Part shown: piece after piece, positions 1 to 12,599 of the stretch
Layout: each line of letters begins with the position of its first letter
Position numbering within the stretch: position 1 is the stretch's first letter
Assembly: GCA_905116865.2 (NCBI GenBank)
Contig: CAJHNH020000213.1
Span: 576,001 to 640,000 of the forward strand
Length of the DNA stretch: 64,000 bases
Source: Candidula unifasciata
Lineage: Eukaryota > Mollusca > Gastropoda > Stylommatophora > Geomitridae
Direction of reading: 5' to 3'
Translations under genes and position numbers: made by a program
The notes under the pieces: model-generated
Told to the model about the DNA's origin: nothing
Databases searched by the model: none
What the model saw: the letters and a program-made list of their open reading frames with translations, nothing else

Positions 1-125
1 TCAGGCAGATGCACTCCGACATGCTGTAAGGGGGTAAAAATATGGAAAATAATTTTAAAAAAGGGAGGGGGCGGGGGGTTAATGGGTAGTGAGTCTCTCA
101 CCTCTTACCTGGGGCCCCTGAACCC
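1..125 (-). repeat. SINE-A fragment
   Basis: Contains the SINE-A core GGCAGATGCACTCCGAC and the head GGGGCCC...GAACCC, in minus orientation. The 5' part of the window cuts it. Confidence 0.6.
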
Positions 126-954
126 ATCATCAATCAGGTGCCGTCTCTACATTGAAGGCAACTGACCTCCGACACGCTCTGTCTCTTGCCTTGGTTATAC
201 TTTCAGACTGCTATTCTTCCATCTCTTTATGTTGTCCTCCAACTTGTAACGATGTCTATCTCTTACCCTCGATTTTTCCCTCCACTATTCTTTAGTTGTG
301 GTTTCATTGCTAACTTAAGGGTGCTAAATGACGAGGTCCCAGTCTCTTCCACGATGGCCAGCTGTGTTCACTACTGAACACGCCTCGTGTGTGTCATACA
401 CTTAGCTGCTTCGCTTTTCAAATATTTAATCTTTAAATTATTCCGTTTTTGTGTACTAGGTATGGACATTCACTTGTAGTAGGCTACTACGCCCACTTCA
501 CTCGTGTAGTTTCGCCAGACAGCCAAGACTGTTGACCGTGGTGTGTCCACCGCCGTATACAAGCGGTATCCGGTGAGTTATACATGAAATGGGAATCCAA
601 AAAAGCTCCCGGACTACCCAGAACCCTTACGGACAAAGAATTCGTCTCAAACCATTGAAATAGCACCATGTTACAGAAATGTATATAACCAAACGAATAT
701 GAGATGTGACAGTTCTCACTGTTTGTGAAGAAGAGGTGGACTTTTTCATGCTATGGGCGTATCCGGTATATGGTTCCACATCCGCTTTTATAAAATAATC
801 GAAGTGGGTGTGGTCAACGTCATACCAGTACCTCCCTGGCAGTATATAAAGTTCTGAGGCCACTATCACTTTAAATTACACTAGGTAATCTAAAAAAAAT
901 ATGAAATACAGAAGTGAATCATAGACAATTAGTAGATTAGTGAAAAAGTATTTG
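126..954. other. Unassigned stretch
   Basis: AT-rich sequence with short open frames only. I see no recognisable gene or repeat in it. Confidence 0.4.
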
Positions 955-1262
955 AAATTTTCGGAGATGTGGTTTTACTGACAAATGATGAAAATACCCT
1001 GGACAGAAAAAGAGTAAAAAAGATATCGAAAGAAACTGACTCACGAAGAGAACTTATTGACCATATCAGAGAGTCTGCATTCTTTGGTCATTTGATGAGA
1101 AGGAGAAAACTATAGTACATCATGACAGCATGAAATTTGGTGGGGGAGGAGAGGCAGAGGGAGATCGAGAGAAAAGATGTTGGACAGTTTGACATCATGC
1201 CATGGAGAATCATTTGTGTCAGAGTTGACTGAAAGTACACGAGACAGAAGGCTGTGAATAGA
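955..1262 (+). mobile_element. LINE 3'-end remnant
   Basis: Reads in broken frames as NTLDRKRVKKISKETDSRRE, then HLMRRRK and a GRGRSREKMLD-like segment, the usual C-terminal end of non-LTR reverse transcriptase ORFs. A second copy of its first 100 bp lies at 14305-14395. Confidence 0.65.
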
Positions 1263-1317
1263 CATGACTACCAACTCCACACAACATGGACTTGAAGAAG
1301 AAGGATCTCAGAAAAGT

Positions 1318-1320
<3 letters not shown>

Positions 1321-1395
<75 letters not shown>
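1321..1395. repeat. (AT)n microsatellite
   Basis: About 37 uninterrupted AT dinucleotides directly follow the LINE 3' end, so this may be its expanded tail. Confidence 0.95.
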
Positions 1396-1397
<2 letters not shown>

Positions 1398-1509
1398 TTT
1401 TAAATATAGAGATAATGGAAATATTTTGTCATTTAACTTTTATTAAATAAATGACTGTGCTTGCAAAATCACAAATTATTTTAAGAAGGTTTGAAGGTTG
1501 AACAACGGA

Positions 1510-1848
1510 TCGACATCATGGCACACGGGTAGTAAACCATAAGTGCTCCTCTCTTCTTCTAACTCAAGTCTGAGTCCGAAGAAGCTCAGCACAGTGCACA
1601 GGCTCTGTAGCACCGGCGAGATTTCTGAAATACTTTGGGTAGATTTTAAACTCCAAATTTTGCCCGGGCAGCGCCGTTAGAATACTCTTTTCGATTTCCA
1701 ACTGCCAAGAGATTTTTTACGTTCGCAGTAATGCACACGGGCGTCCGATCTCACTACCCAGAGACGAGAGGGAATTACTATATTGAACCTGGAACCTCTA
1801 GCAGTTGAGGCGGACACCATGCCTCGAGACCACGCAGCTCCCATAATT
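1510..1848 (-). repeat. SINE-C, tRNA-derived
   Basis: The tRNA-like head is at the right (GGTGTCCGCCTCAA..., B-box-like region). The body contains CTACCCAGAGACNAGAGGG and ATCGAAAAGAG. The same family occurs at 20790, 30010 and 53248. Confidence 0.7.
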
Positions 1849-2939
1849 CTATAAAAGTCTCTAAGTTACAACTTTATTCTGTTTTCCATGATTTCCCAAA
1901 TGCCAGATTATTGATTATATCATAATTTTTAGGCTCCTTCAGACTGCAAGTAAGCTACAGCATATTTAGTTCCCCATTATATTGTGTTACCCATTTCAAA
2001 CTAACTAGATGTAGAAGCCATACAATTTTTTTAAAACTCCGGACTCCGCCCCATGCGGATCTCAGCCCAAGACCATCGGGTCGGTAGTAAATGTTACCAC
2101 AACCTGTCATGTAGCAAATCGTAAATTTGTTATTGCTGAAATACTAACCATAATAAGACAAACTTGCCAGGCTGCACGTGTTGAGTTGCTCTGATAAGCG
2201 GGTTTGACCAAAACTAGATTAACCACAAATCCAGGATTTTATGAAGACCGAAAGACCTCGGATGCCTGAAAAAAAAGTTTCACATTTGAAATAATGGGGG
2301 GGGGGGGGGGGGGGGGGTGAAAAAAAAGGGGGGGGGGGGGGTGATGTTCAAAAGAATAGCTTTGGTTCTCTTTTTGTAAAGAGGCTGTGTTCCAACCTTT
2401 TTTCGAGTCGGGACCCTATTTTATTGAAGCAACTGACACGCAACCACATACATCTCTGATGGTACCAGTTGGGGTCTGTATATTTATCTTGCCTTACCTC
2501 TCAGTGGAGACAGTGGAGAGTGTCTAAGGCAAATGAATTCGTCACCGCTGCATCGTTCTCTGCTCCCACCATAATGATCTGTGCTTCCACATTGTTCACG
2601 GGCTTCCATACAGCCTTAATCACATTTAGCTTGTACTGTACCATCGCCAGGTTGGTGACACGCTTTTTCGACAAGCGAATTTAGCGACACGGTAATTCAG
2701 TCTACTAGCAAAACCAAGGGTTAAATGGCGATTATACTGTTTAAAGTGTTACTTTCACGCGACACACCTTCACACTGCAGCCGACACTAATGTATAGCGA
2801 CAATTCAGAAAGTTCTGCCTTAAAGATACCTTAGGATGGCTGGTGCACTTGAGGACTGAGCTCGCATGGGGAGGCTTAACATGTAGTGATGCCGATTGTG
2901 ACCAGAAGAGATTAAATCAGGAATGAGGTCTAACGAGAT
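1849..2939. other. Unassigned stretch with poly-G tracts
   Basis: Contains poly-G runs at about 2294-2341. Otherwise no gene or known repeat was recognised. Confidence 0.4.
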
Positions 2940-3200
2940 AAAGTCGGCACAGAATCGATTCTAAATTACATAGAAAGACAGCAAATCAAATGGTCTGCCC
3001 ACCTGGAAAGAATGCCCTCTGATGCCATACCAAAAAAGGCACATACCAAAATAGGAGAGGGGCTTAGAGCAAGAGGTAGACCAAGAACATGATGAGAAGA
3101 TAACATCAGAGAAACTCTACAGCACCACGATGTGTCTATGGTCAAATCAGCCAGAAGAGCAAGAAGTAGGACCTTATATCTCACTCGACAACCGAAGCGG
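2940..3200 (+). mobile_element. LINE 3'-end remnant
   Basis: Frames read RKTANQMVCPPGKNAL-like and RGRPRT-like segments typical of the C-terminus of RTE/CR1-like reverse transcriptases, broken by stops. Confidence 0.5.
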
Positions 3201-3276
3201 TAAAAGAGGACGTAAAGTAGAAAAAGATGTCGATTGTGATAATCTTATGCCTAAAAACAATTGACATTTAAACACA

Positions 3277-3278
3277 CA

Positions 3279-3329
<51 letters not shown>

Positions 3330-3340
3330 ACAAACACACC
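3277..3340. repeat. (CA)n microsatellite
   Basis: About 30 CA dinucleotides with a few AA interruptions at the right end. Confidence 0.95.
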
Positions 3341-3504
3341 GAAAGTAGCTTAACTAAAATCTGTAACAACATCTAGAACCAATATTTAATTATAATTTCA
3401 GATCAGTACTGTTGTAACTGTCTGGATAAGAATCATGAGGAGAACAAACTGCAAACTGCAGTTCATGCAGAAAGCAAAATTGGGGATAGAAGCGAATCAA
3501 GTTT

Positions 3505-3720
3505 GAATGAAAAAAAAAAGCCAAGATGATGATGATGAAAAGGACGTTACGGAAGATGGGCGAGAATGCGAACAGACAGAAGGCAAAGAAAAGGAAAAAT
3601 TGAAAAAGGACAAAGAGGAGGAAGGAAAAAGGAAACAGAGGGACGACGAAACGTGGAAAACAGAAAAATGAAAAGAATGACGAGTAGGAAAAGTCTGAAA
3701 AGAAGGACAGAAAACAAAAA
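3505..3720 (+). repeat. Purine (GA)-rich tract
   Basis: Strongly purine-biased sequence. It opens frames on both strands but shows no protein family features. The following 900 bp to the next LINE remnant hold nothing recognised. Confidence 0.6.
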
Positions 3721-4614
3721 CACTTGCAACTTACCAGAAATTATTAAATTCCAGACTTTCTTCTTCGCTAATGAATTTCTATATTTATGGAACGCTTAAA
3801 ACTAACAGCAGTCTAAAACCCGTCGTTAAAAACACACTAGAATATATACCCCGATCTCACACAACTACACACATGTGAAATTACCACATAATATACATAA
3901 ATAGAACGTTAGTATTCTGTCACAGTTTAAAGGACTTGACCCTACTTTATGCCGGTTCGAAGGATTGACAGCTACAAAACATTGTTCCTACAAACGGGCA
4001 TTTCATACAACCCGCGGTTGGATTAGTCAGCTGTTGGTTTCCTGAACTTGTGCAATCTTTGATAGCTACAATACGATAATAGCCTGTTAAAATCGTACAC
4101 ACGTTAGAGCGGTATATAGTTTCGTTTGCATGCACAACCTTCGACGTCTGATCCTTGATTGCACAACGTGTTGTAAATTTGAACCTCTCACCTCCCGAGG
4201 TTTTTCTTATTTTTTTTTTTTTTTTTTTGTTCCTCTTTCCTCTCCTTTCTCATCCCCCGCATCCGTTTTTAAAAAAATGCTTTCCCCTTCATGTGACAGT
4301 CTATTACAAACATAGAAGGCTATGTGAAAGTGTTCATCCACTATAAATATCTCTCCTTCCCTATATCACTGTCGTTTGATTGTGTATCCCAATTTCTCTC
4401 ACCGTTTCCTCTACTCTCCCTTGCTCTACCTGCCTCTCTTCAATTGTTTCTATCTTTCTCCTTCTAAATGACTATCAATTTTAATCGAAAGTTGATGGTA
4501 GAGTGTGTCCAGAAATGAAAAATTAGGCCAAAGAACGCCGTCTCCATTGACGAATTAACACATTCATATGTGAGTGAATGACGTTTCATCCACTAGTACC
4601 GCACAACCTGCGAT

Positions 4615-5190
4615 TACCACCCGGCAGCACAACTACAAGAACATAACTGACTCCACTCAGAATGCGACAACTATGGCATGAAGATCAACCAAGACAAAAC
4701 AGAAGTGATGACTTTCCTCAGAAACGGAAGAACCAACAAAATCAAACTTATGAACAACAGTAAAAGCAAAAGAAGAATTTTACTTATCTGGGGACCATTT
4801 TTTTTTTCTTTTTTAGAAGACAGAGGAATGAATAAAGAAATCCAGCAAGATGCAACAAAGCTAATCAAGTTTCAGGCCAAACGGCAGACATTTTGAAATG
4901 CAAGACGTGAATATGACCAATAAGAGAACACTGTCCAACACAATACTTTTACCAATGCTTTGCTATCAATGTCAAACATGGACACTGTCTTCAAAAGACA
5001 GAAGGAAAATAGTCACGACAAAAAATAAATTTTTACGTGTAATGAGTACAGATCGATTTACCAACGATGATATAAGGAGGACAGTCGCCAAAGAACCAAT
5101 ACTGAACTTTATAGGTAGATAATAAATCCAATGGTTTGGCCATGTAACAAGATTGGTATCAGACAGGGCACCACAGAGAGCAATGTTATT
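4615..5190 (+). mobile_element. LINE reverse transcriptase C-terminal remnant
   Basis: Reads MKINQDKTEVMTFLRNGRTN, then LLPMLCYQCQTWTLSSKDRR and a C-terminal RVMSTDRFTNDDIRR segment. These are standard non-LTR RT thumb and post-RT motifs, broken by stops and a T-run. Confidence 0.75.
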
Positions 5191-5410
5191 CAGATATAAA
5201 CAACAGCAACAGGCCCAGGGGTCGACCATGCAGACGATGGAACGCAGAAATAGAGATTCCGAACAGTACTCTTTACGAAGCAAACAGACGCTCAACACTC
5301 AAGGGAAAGGAGAGACGGAAGTAGAATCAGGCAGTTACTGTACCATCGGAATTTGAAGTCTTCGCTTGCTGCTGAAGATGGTGACGGGACGCTTATGTGT
5401 GTCCCGAGTG
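5191..5410 (+). mobile_element. LINE tail fragment (RNase H-type LINE family)
   Basis: Shares the tail motif with copies at 15040, 30740, 36415 and 56520: GAATCAGNCAGTTACTG..., then GCTGAAGATGG and CCCGAGTGCTATGATG. Confidence 0.5.
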
Positions 5411-5679
5411 CTATGATGATTTTTAATTCAACACTGAACATTTGTTTATTCACATAACCGCTAGCAATTGCTGAGAGAGTCGAACAAAACGGGAATCTCC
5501 GTAAAAATCTAATGGCGAACTGAACGACATGTCTGTGATAAGATCCCACCACTTGCAGGGTCACAACAGTGTTTATGTTAACCGTGTGTTCGTCTTAAGC
5601 GATTTCGCATTAACCAGATTTTACTGTGCGTGCATATATATTTTAGTCGCCGGTTTACAAGCATTTTTTTTTAACACAC

Positions 5680-5805
5680 GATGTCTTAGACAAAACAGGG
5701 ATCTTCTTAAAAATTCAATGACGAACTGAAAAAAAAAACCACGACCTTCACAGCGCAAGGCAAACGACTTTACCACTTCGCCACGGAGGCTCCCGAAGAT
5801 TGCAA
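5680..5805 (-). repeat. SINE-E, tRNA-derived
   Basis: The reverse complement starts GGGAGCCTCCGTGGCGAAGT and carries a tRNA-like A-box and a B-box-like GTCGTGG. Related copies are at 15262 and 27795. The 570 bp to the right hold nothing recognised. Confidence 0.6.
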
Positions 5806-6374
5806 GTTTACTCACAAAGAGATGTGTCACCGATGTGAGAAGCAGGTATCACAATGGAAAATCCATATATAATAATTAAAAAGCTTGCGTACAACTACAA
5901 CGCTATTGTCAAATCTGAAAATCGCACGGAATTTCAGTGCAGATTCTTAACAGCCAGAAAATTTACAACCGTTAAAAATGGAAATACGAACAGATTGTAC
6001 GTCCGCCGACTTGTGCGTGACAACCACAAATAAAATGATCCCAAGTAGAAGTTCGACGTGAAACACTCAGACCTAGGCTGCTTTTCACGGGACAGTTAGC
6101 ATTTGACCAAACTCCACACCCGATGATCACATTCCACAGGGGACACGTTTTTTGAGCTAAACCGCCCATACAAATAGCTACAACTGGCTAAAGTCGTTTT
6201 ACACTCAGGATCAAACGATTTATAACTGGGAATGACACTAAAATATGAGATGTAATGAAATGCCCATGTAATCTTTAAATTTGTTGATTTCAAAACTAAC
6301 ATTATTAGGATTATCAATACATTCATCACCATCATTTCCATTCTATGACCGTATACGTCACAGAGAGCTAGTAA

Positions 6375-6565
6375 AGTAAAGGACCCTTTCTCACGCCTTT
6401 AGGCACATAGGGCACATAGGGCTAGTCCTAAATTTTATTGACCAATCGGCACAAAGTGGGTGATGTGGTCAGCTTCACGCCGGACGCCATTATACTTCCC
6501 GGAACTGCACCCAGTACCCACTTAATGCTGGGTCAACCTGGGAGCCAAGGTTATTTTTGAAAAAA
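6375..6565 (+). repeat. Dispersed repeat (AAAGGACC...CTGGGTCAACC)
   Basis: Colinear with 31890-32090 over most of its length: GGGCACATAGGGCTAG, GGTGATGTGGTCAGC, then CTGGGNCAACC. Probably an old SINE. Confidence 0.55.
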
Positions 6566-7378
6566 AAAGTCCGACTCGTCACAGAGAGCTGACAATTTAT
6601 TCTTCTCTTCCGTTCTATCCTGTGTATTTGTGAGCCGAGGAGTGTTTTTGTCCGGCGGATTGTGCGGATGAAACCTCTTATTGGTTGAACGGACAAGAAG
6701 GCGACTACCAGCAGGCTCTGTGGAGAGCTTCGAACAAGGCAGGGCACTTAAGACGCCTTGGTCATCCACTGCACCTAGGCCCTTTTCCCAATCGTCTTGA
6801 CATTGTCCTGCCATTGGATCAAGATGGACACAGGCGAGAGAGTTGGGTCGACGAATTGCGCAACTCTTTCTCACTTAAAGCCAAGTCCTTACGCAAGTCA
6901 CTTTCATCCACCTATCATCATCATCATCAATCGTTTTCAAGTCCTGTGGCGATGGGCGAGTAATGAAATCCCACACCTACTGCGGCTTCCATCTGTTGTC
7001 ATCAAGAACCTCCCAGGCTCATATTAGACTAATCAGCCACCTTCCTACTCATAATCATTGATCACTACTACTTTGAATAAAAGTGGTCTTCATCACTCGT
7101 GATGGACGTACAATATGTATGACCGCTGACTTCTGTGCTATCGATCGATCATTTTGCCCTCTCCGGGTTTGTACCTAAAAGTCCTGAGCTTTAAAAAATC
7201 GGTCTGGTCAGAAGACCCACACAGAAGATCCTAGATACACCGTTAAACTCCCAAAGATGCTACCATGAGGGCACCCGAGCCGCTTGTGTAGCCTGCCGTC
7301 CTATTGGGGTAAGGACCTTCTGCAATATGAATACATCAACCTTTATTTGTTCTTCATTATCATAATTTAGTGCTATCC
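6566..7378. other. Unassigned stretch
   Basis: Short overlapping open frames, one with an Asp/Gly/Arg-rich peptide. No family recognised; possibly decayed LINE. Confidence 0.35.
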
Positions 7379-7567
7379 CAGCGGTTCTCAACCTGTGGGT
7401 CACGACGCCCAGGTCGAATGATCGTTTCACAGGGGTCGACTCAGACTATGGGAAAACATATATTTATTGAAGTTATGGAGAAGCAACGAAAACATTTTTT
7501 TTTTAATGTTTGGGGGTCACCACAACCTGAGGAGAGGTCGCGGCATTAGGAAAGTTGAAAACTACTG
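7379..7567. mobile_element. hAT-type MITE
   Basis: Left terminus CAGCGGTTCTCAACCTGTGGG, right terminus as the imperfect inverse ...GTTGAAAACTACTG. It is a non-autonomous element of about 189 bp. No convincing target-site duplication. Confidence 0.7.
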
Positions 7568-7989
7568 ATGCAGCAGATCCTTGGAAAAAAGATGCTCAAA
7601 GTGTGTAGACAGGTAGGTAGATAGGTTGGTAAGTAGGTAGGTAGGTGTGTGGGCGGTCAGGTGCTTTGCTGGAAAATAAAATCGTCACGTGCATCCAGCA
7701 TCCCTGAAAGGGGAGCTTTAGGTTATAATTGTGACTAGGTTATTGCGCCACATAGAATTGCTTAGCATTGCACGCCACCAAGAGCCCTTAAAAGGACTCC
7801 CACAGTGTCATTGCGAACAAATGAGACAGGGCCAAATACTGTCCCTATTGTCGACGAAGTCGTCTACCGACTAGCCGACGCTCTTATCGTAGAACGCGGT
7901 TCCCTGCCAAACTTTCCCGCCTCGCCCAGGGTGTTTCTAATAATTTATTTTTGCTATCCTTTTGGTCGTCCCCTGCCTCTGCTTCCATG

Positions 7990-8535
7990 TGTATGTGGAG
8001 TGTGTGAAAGTTTGCGTCTGTAGGTGCGTGTATGTCTCTTTATGTTGTGTCTGTGAGTGTTGTGTGTGTGTGTGTGTTGTGTCAATAAGTGTTGTGTCTG
8101 TGTCAGTGATCCCTCCCTCAGCATACCTTGTTTATTCCAAAGGAAAGGTAACGCCAGTACCTTTGGAACAAAGCATGACGCAGAAGCTGCCAGATGAGAA
8201 GAGTGGTACTCCATCTATCCTAATGTCGGATCTTTCCTCCTAGACCAGCTGCCAGCCGAGGTTATGAGCCTGGTCTGTACTACCATAACGTTTTCAGTTT
8301 GTATTGTCTCTTCCTAGGGCAAGGCTAGTGTTGTGTCTGTGTGTATTTGTTGTGTCTGTCGTGTCTTTATTGTGTATGTATGGGTGCGTTGGTTCTATGC
8401 GTGTTTGGTCTGTCTGTATTGTGTCCATGAGTTTTGTATCTGTGTGTATGTGTTTATCTCTGTGTGTATGTGTTGTGCGAGAGTGAGAGGCAGTGTGTGT
8501 GAGTGTGTGTGCGTGTGTGTCTGTGTGTGTGGCAT
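7990..8535 (+). repeat. TG-rich degenerate low-complexity sequence
   Basis: GTGTGT/TGTCTGTG-rich stretches that produce Cys/Val-rich pseudo-frames. They merge into the 74-bp array to the right. Confidence 0.7.
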
Positions 8536-8639
8536 TATTCCTATAAGTGTTATTTTTATCTGTGCTGTATCCGTGTTATTTTTATGTGTGTTCTTCCGTA
8601 AGTGTTATTTTTATGAGTGCTGTGTCTGTGTTAATAAAG

Positions 8640-8792
8640 TTCCCTCATGTTGTGGCGAACCCGAAACAATTATTTTTCTTCATAACTTTAATGAATACGT
8701 GTTTTCCTATGGTCTTAGGCGACCCCTGTGAAATGATCTTTCGACCCCCAAAAAAGAACATCGAAAATCCAAAGAGAACCGCTGGTCTATAG
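8640..8792. mobile_element. Truncated hAT-type MITE
   Basis: Matches the interior and right end of the element at 16956 (CTCATGTTGTGG..., GGTCTTAGGC, ending GAGAACCGCTG). The left terminus is missing. Confidence 0.7.
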
Positions 8793-8799
8793 ATTGTGT

Positions 8800-9325
8800 C
8801 TGTGTGTATGTAGTGTCTATGTGTACGTGTTTTGTCTGTGTGTACATATTGTGTCTGTAATTATGTGTTGTTCCTGTGTGTATGTTGTGTCTATGTGTAC
8901 GTGTTTTGCCTGTGTGTACATATTGTGTCTGTAATTATGTGTTGTTCCTGTGTGTACGTTGTGTCTATGTGTACGTGTTTTGTCTGTGTGTACATATTGT
9001 GTCAGTAATTATGTGTTGTTCCTGTGTGTGTGTTGTGTCTATGTGTACGTATTTTGTCTGTGTGTACATATTGTGTCTGTAATTATGTGTTGTTTCTGTG
9101 TGTATGTTGTGTCTATGTGTACGTGTTTTGTCTGTGTGTACATATTGTGTCAGTAATTATGTGTTGTTCCTGTGTGTGTGTTGTGTCTATGTGTACGTAT
9201 TTTGTCTGTGTGTACATATTGTGTCTGTAATTATGTGTTGTTCCTGTGTGTACGTTGTGTCTATGTGTACGTGTTTTGTCTGTGTGTACATACCGTGTCT
9301 GTAATTATGTGTTGTGCCCGTGTGT
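8800..9325 (+). repeat. 74-bp minisatellite with 148-bp higher order
   Basis: About seven units of a TG-rich 74-mer. Neighbouring units alternate between GTGTTTTGTCTG and GTATTTTGTCTG, and between CTGTAATTATG and CAGTAATTATG, so the real period is a 148-bp dimer. Confidence 0.9.
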
Positions 9326-9584
9326 GTGTTGTCTCTGGATTGTGTGCGTCATCAATGCTTTCGCCTCTGAGTGTGTAAGTGTATTTGTATATGTGTGCTG
9401 GTGTCCGTATGTCTGTGTTGTGTATTTTTGCATGCATATTTGAAGATATGCATTTGCCGTCCATGCTTTTGTATTCTGACAAAATTGTTCGCCATCTGTA
9501 AATTTTAACTTTATATGAACGTAATTTGCTTGATATATAAAATACAGTTGCTGTATGAAAGTGAGTGCAAGAAATGTCCGAATG

Positions 9585-9725
9585 TAAGACGGGCATGCGT
9601 GCCCAACTTGTGACCCTTTAGGAGAAACACAACACTTCGTTTGTTCGTTCCCGCAACCAGTTGGGTAGAAAGGGGGTTCCAGGCCACCCCGAGTGTCGCC
9701 ACAGACTGGGTGATGAAATGGCACA
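9585..9725. repeat. Dispersed repeat (GCATGCGTGCCCAA)
   Basis: Shares AAGACGNGCATGCGTGCCCAA and the following TTTGTTCGTTC segment with 56235-56370. Probably a SINE variant. Confidence 0.5.
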
Positions 9726-9829
9726 AATGTGTTTATAAAATAAAAATCTGCCGGAGTTGGGAAGGGAGGTAGTGTGACAGGAAATTTCTGCACTGGGCAT
9801 TGTCTGACCTTGTTAGGCTTTTGTCTGCA

Positions 9830-10515
9830 CCGGGTACCATCTGACCTTGCAAGGCTACTGTCCGCTACGGGTCCCATCTCACCATGCTAGGCTACTGTCC
9901 GCACCGGGTGCAATCTGATCTTGCTAGGCTGTTGTCCGCTACGGATCCCATCTCACATGCTAGGCTACTGTCCGCACCGGGTGCAATCTGATCTTGCTAG
10001 GCTGTTGTCCGGTACGGATCCCATCTCACATGCTAGGCTACTGTCCGCACCGGGTGCAATCTGATCTTGCTAGGCTGTTGTCCGCTACGGATCCCATCTC
10101 ACATGCTAGGCTACTGTCCGCACCGGGTGCAATCTGATCTTGCTAGGCTGTTGTCCGCTACGGATCCCATCTCACATGCTAGGCTACTGTCCGCACCCGG
10201 TGCAATCTGATCTTGCTAGGCTGTTGTCCGCTACGGATCCCATCTCACATGCTAGGCTACTGTCCGCACCGGGTGCAATCTGATCTTGCTAGGCTGTTGT
10301 CCGCTACGGATCCCATCTCACATGCTAGGCTACTGTCCGCACCCGGTGCAATCTGATCTTGCTAGGCTGTTGTCCGCTACGGATCCCATCTCACATGCTA
10401 GGCTACTGTCCGCACCGGGTGCAATCTGATCTTGCTAGGCTGTTGTCCGCTACGGATCCCATCTCACATGCTAGGCTACTGTCCGCACCGGGTGCAATCT
10501 GATCTTGCTAGGCTA
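9830..10515 (+). repeat. 73-bp minisatellite built from two related halves
   Basis: About nine units. Each 73-mer is two diverged halves of about 36 bp, one with GCACCGGGTGCAATCTGATC and the other with GCTACGGATCCCATCTCAC, both ending GCTAGGCT. The first two units are more diverged. Confidence 0.92.
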
Positions 10516-10539
10516 CAGCTAGCAATCATTATTTTCTTA

Positions 10540-10990
10540 AAACTGTTTCGGCATTTTCTTTGCCTGCTTTCACGCCTAGAATTGCGGTTGTTATGTGTGG
10601 TGGACTCCAGAAAGAGAGTGCTAAAATGTTATATAAAACCTGTTTTGCTGTATGGCAGCAAATCTTGGAATGTCCGTGAACACATTAGGAAGATTTGGAA
10701 GCAACAGAGATGTGGTTTCTGAGACGATTGAAGAAGCTAATGAAAGTAGATCTCTATATACAACAATAAGAAAGAGACAATCACTGTTCTTTGGCCAAGT
10801 AATAAGAAGGGAGGCATTGGAAAACATCATGACAACTGGAAAGATCAGTGGAAAGAGGGGGTAGAGGCAGACCAAGAGAGATGATGCTGGATGGGCTGAA
10901 ACGAAGGCATGGAGGGATATCATCAAGAGAGCTGTTCCAGGCAACCAGGGATCGTGATCTGCGGAGACGCATGAGCGCCGAAGGAATCTT
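10540..10990 (+). mobile_element. LINE 3'-end remnant
   Basis: Reads VLKCYIKPVLLYGSKSWNV, then MKVDLYIQQ-like and [19 protein letters not shown] segments. A closely related copy is at 58600-58870, suggesting a family that amplified fairly recently. Confidence 0.8.
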
Positions 10991-11219
10991 GGCTGCATGT
11001 CTAGTGCCGTCACTAATAGAAAAGAGAAAAAACATGTTTTCTTTTACCGTGGATTCTAACCCAGGTCTCCCACAGAGTTGTTACCGTTCGGCCTTGCTAC
11101 CACTGATAATTGTCTCTCACTTCCTCGTGTCATGGGTCACTTATTTTACCGACTTCTTCCTTTATCTAAACCCAATTTTGCCTTTAAGCGCCAGGTTGTG
11201 AGGGGGATCGCGGTGTATG

Positions 11220-11600
11220 CTTTGGTGCGTGCTCGTAGCTGCTGATATTCATGGCCAGTGGTGCCTTCTGTATGACTACTTGCAGCATGACAATGTAGGT
11301 AATGGCGGTAACATCAGCTTTCCTGCAGGGCTATTCTCACGTATACGTGCTGAGTGATTCCATGAGCATGATCCGTCGGGTCGAGGCGGGCTCTGTACGC
11401 AGACAGTGTATCTAGTCATTGCAAAACTCCACTGTGCTTGGGGTTACCTTCATCTTTGTACCGGGGCATACGGGTGTTGCTGGCAATAAAAAAAAACAAC
11501 CGAAAGATTAGCCGGCTCTGCCTTAGATACAGCGGGCAGGCTCATGGATCAAGCAGACATTGTTACTGCCATTAGAGAGGTAGGACGATCGGTGGATTTT
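11220..11600 (+). mobile_element. LINE RNase H domain remnant
   Basis: Broken frames read VPGHTGVAGN and ERLAGSALDTAGRLMDQADI, the RNase H C-terminus of an I/jockey-type LINE ORF2. Confidence 0.65.
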
Positions 11601-12106
11601 ATGAGCAACACATCCACATCTTTGCTAAGAGTGCAAGAATTGAGAGTAAAAGACCGGCACAGCCAGGCAAGAGAAACACACCGCACGCACGAGAAGTCTT
11701 GTCAACAAACATAAGACTGGGAATATCAAGCGCGGGACGACGATGAATACGTTGAAGAGGGAATCTGAGCACACGCGGACATGTCCGGAGTGCCGTGAAA
11801 ATAACCCAAATCATAACTCCTGCATGGCCTCAGACATTCCTTGTATCCTTCTCTTGCCTGGGCGATCTCGAGCTCTGCTTCCGTTATGTCAAACTGACAG
11901 GGGTCTCTGTGACACGCCATCTTGGGATAGATTGGATTAGGAACTGTCAACTACAAGTATAACAGATCAAGTATTCCTATTCTTTACTATCCCTTGTGGT
12001 TCCAAAATGCTGTCGTAGACTGGGTGGGGGGGGGGGCGTGGGGGAGAGGATAAGCCCTCAGCAAGTATTCATAAGGCGTGTGCATTCATCACCGCGGACA
12101 GCACAA

Positions 12107-12335
12107 GTCCAAATCCTGACCTTCTCGTCATGGAAATGTTTAAAGTCCAAATCCTGACCTTCTCGTCATGGAAATGTTTAAAGTCCAAATCCTGACCTTC
12201 TCGTCATGGAAATGTTTAAAGTCCAAATCCTGGCTTTCTCGTCATGGAACTGTTTAAAGTCCAAATCCTGGCTTTCTTGTTATGGAACTGTTTAAAGTCC
12301 AAATCCTGGCTTTCTCGTCGTGGAACAGTTTAAAC
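12107..12335 (+). repeat. 38-bp minisatellite
   Basis: Six units of AAGTCCAAATCCTGACCTTC plus 18 bp. The right-hand units differ by shared substitutions (GGCTTTC, AACTGTTTA). The 500 bp to the left hold no recognised gene. Confidence 0.92.
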
Positions 12336-12599
12336 CAACAGGAGAAACGTGGACGACGAGTATCTAGCTCCGTAAAATCAGACTGCTCCGCAAGTATGAC
12401 CACAGTGTGCCACTCGAATGCAACATGCTAAGGTCGAAGGCGGCAAACCAGCGGGCGTGCACCACAGCAATCAGTATGTCACGCACACAAGAAGAAGAAG
12501 CTAAAGGCTATTGTTAGTCGATGTATCCACACCCTGTCCTCCTAAATGTTTGCGCAGGCGCAAAAACAGCCAGTAGCATTAACTATGCATCTTGTACAA

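Noticed and set aside
9305..9877. 190-residue minus frame
   Set aside because: It spans the antisense of the 74-bp array, a dispersed repeat and the edge of the 73-bp array. No continuous protein character.
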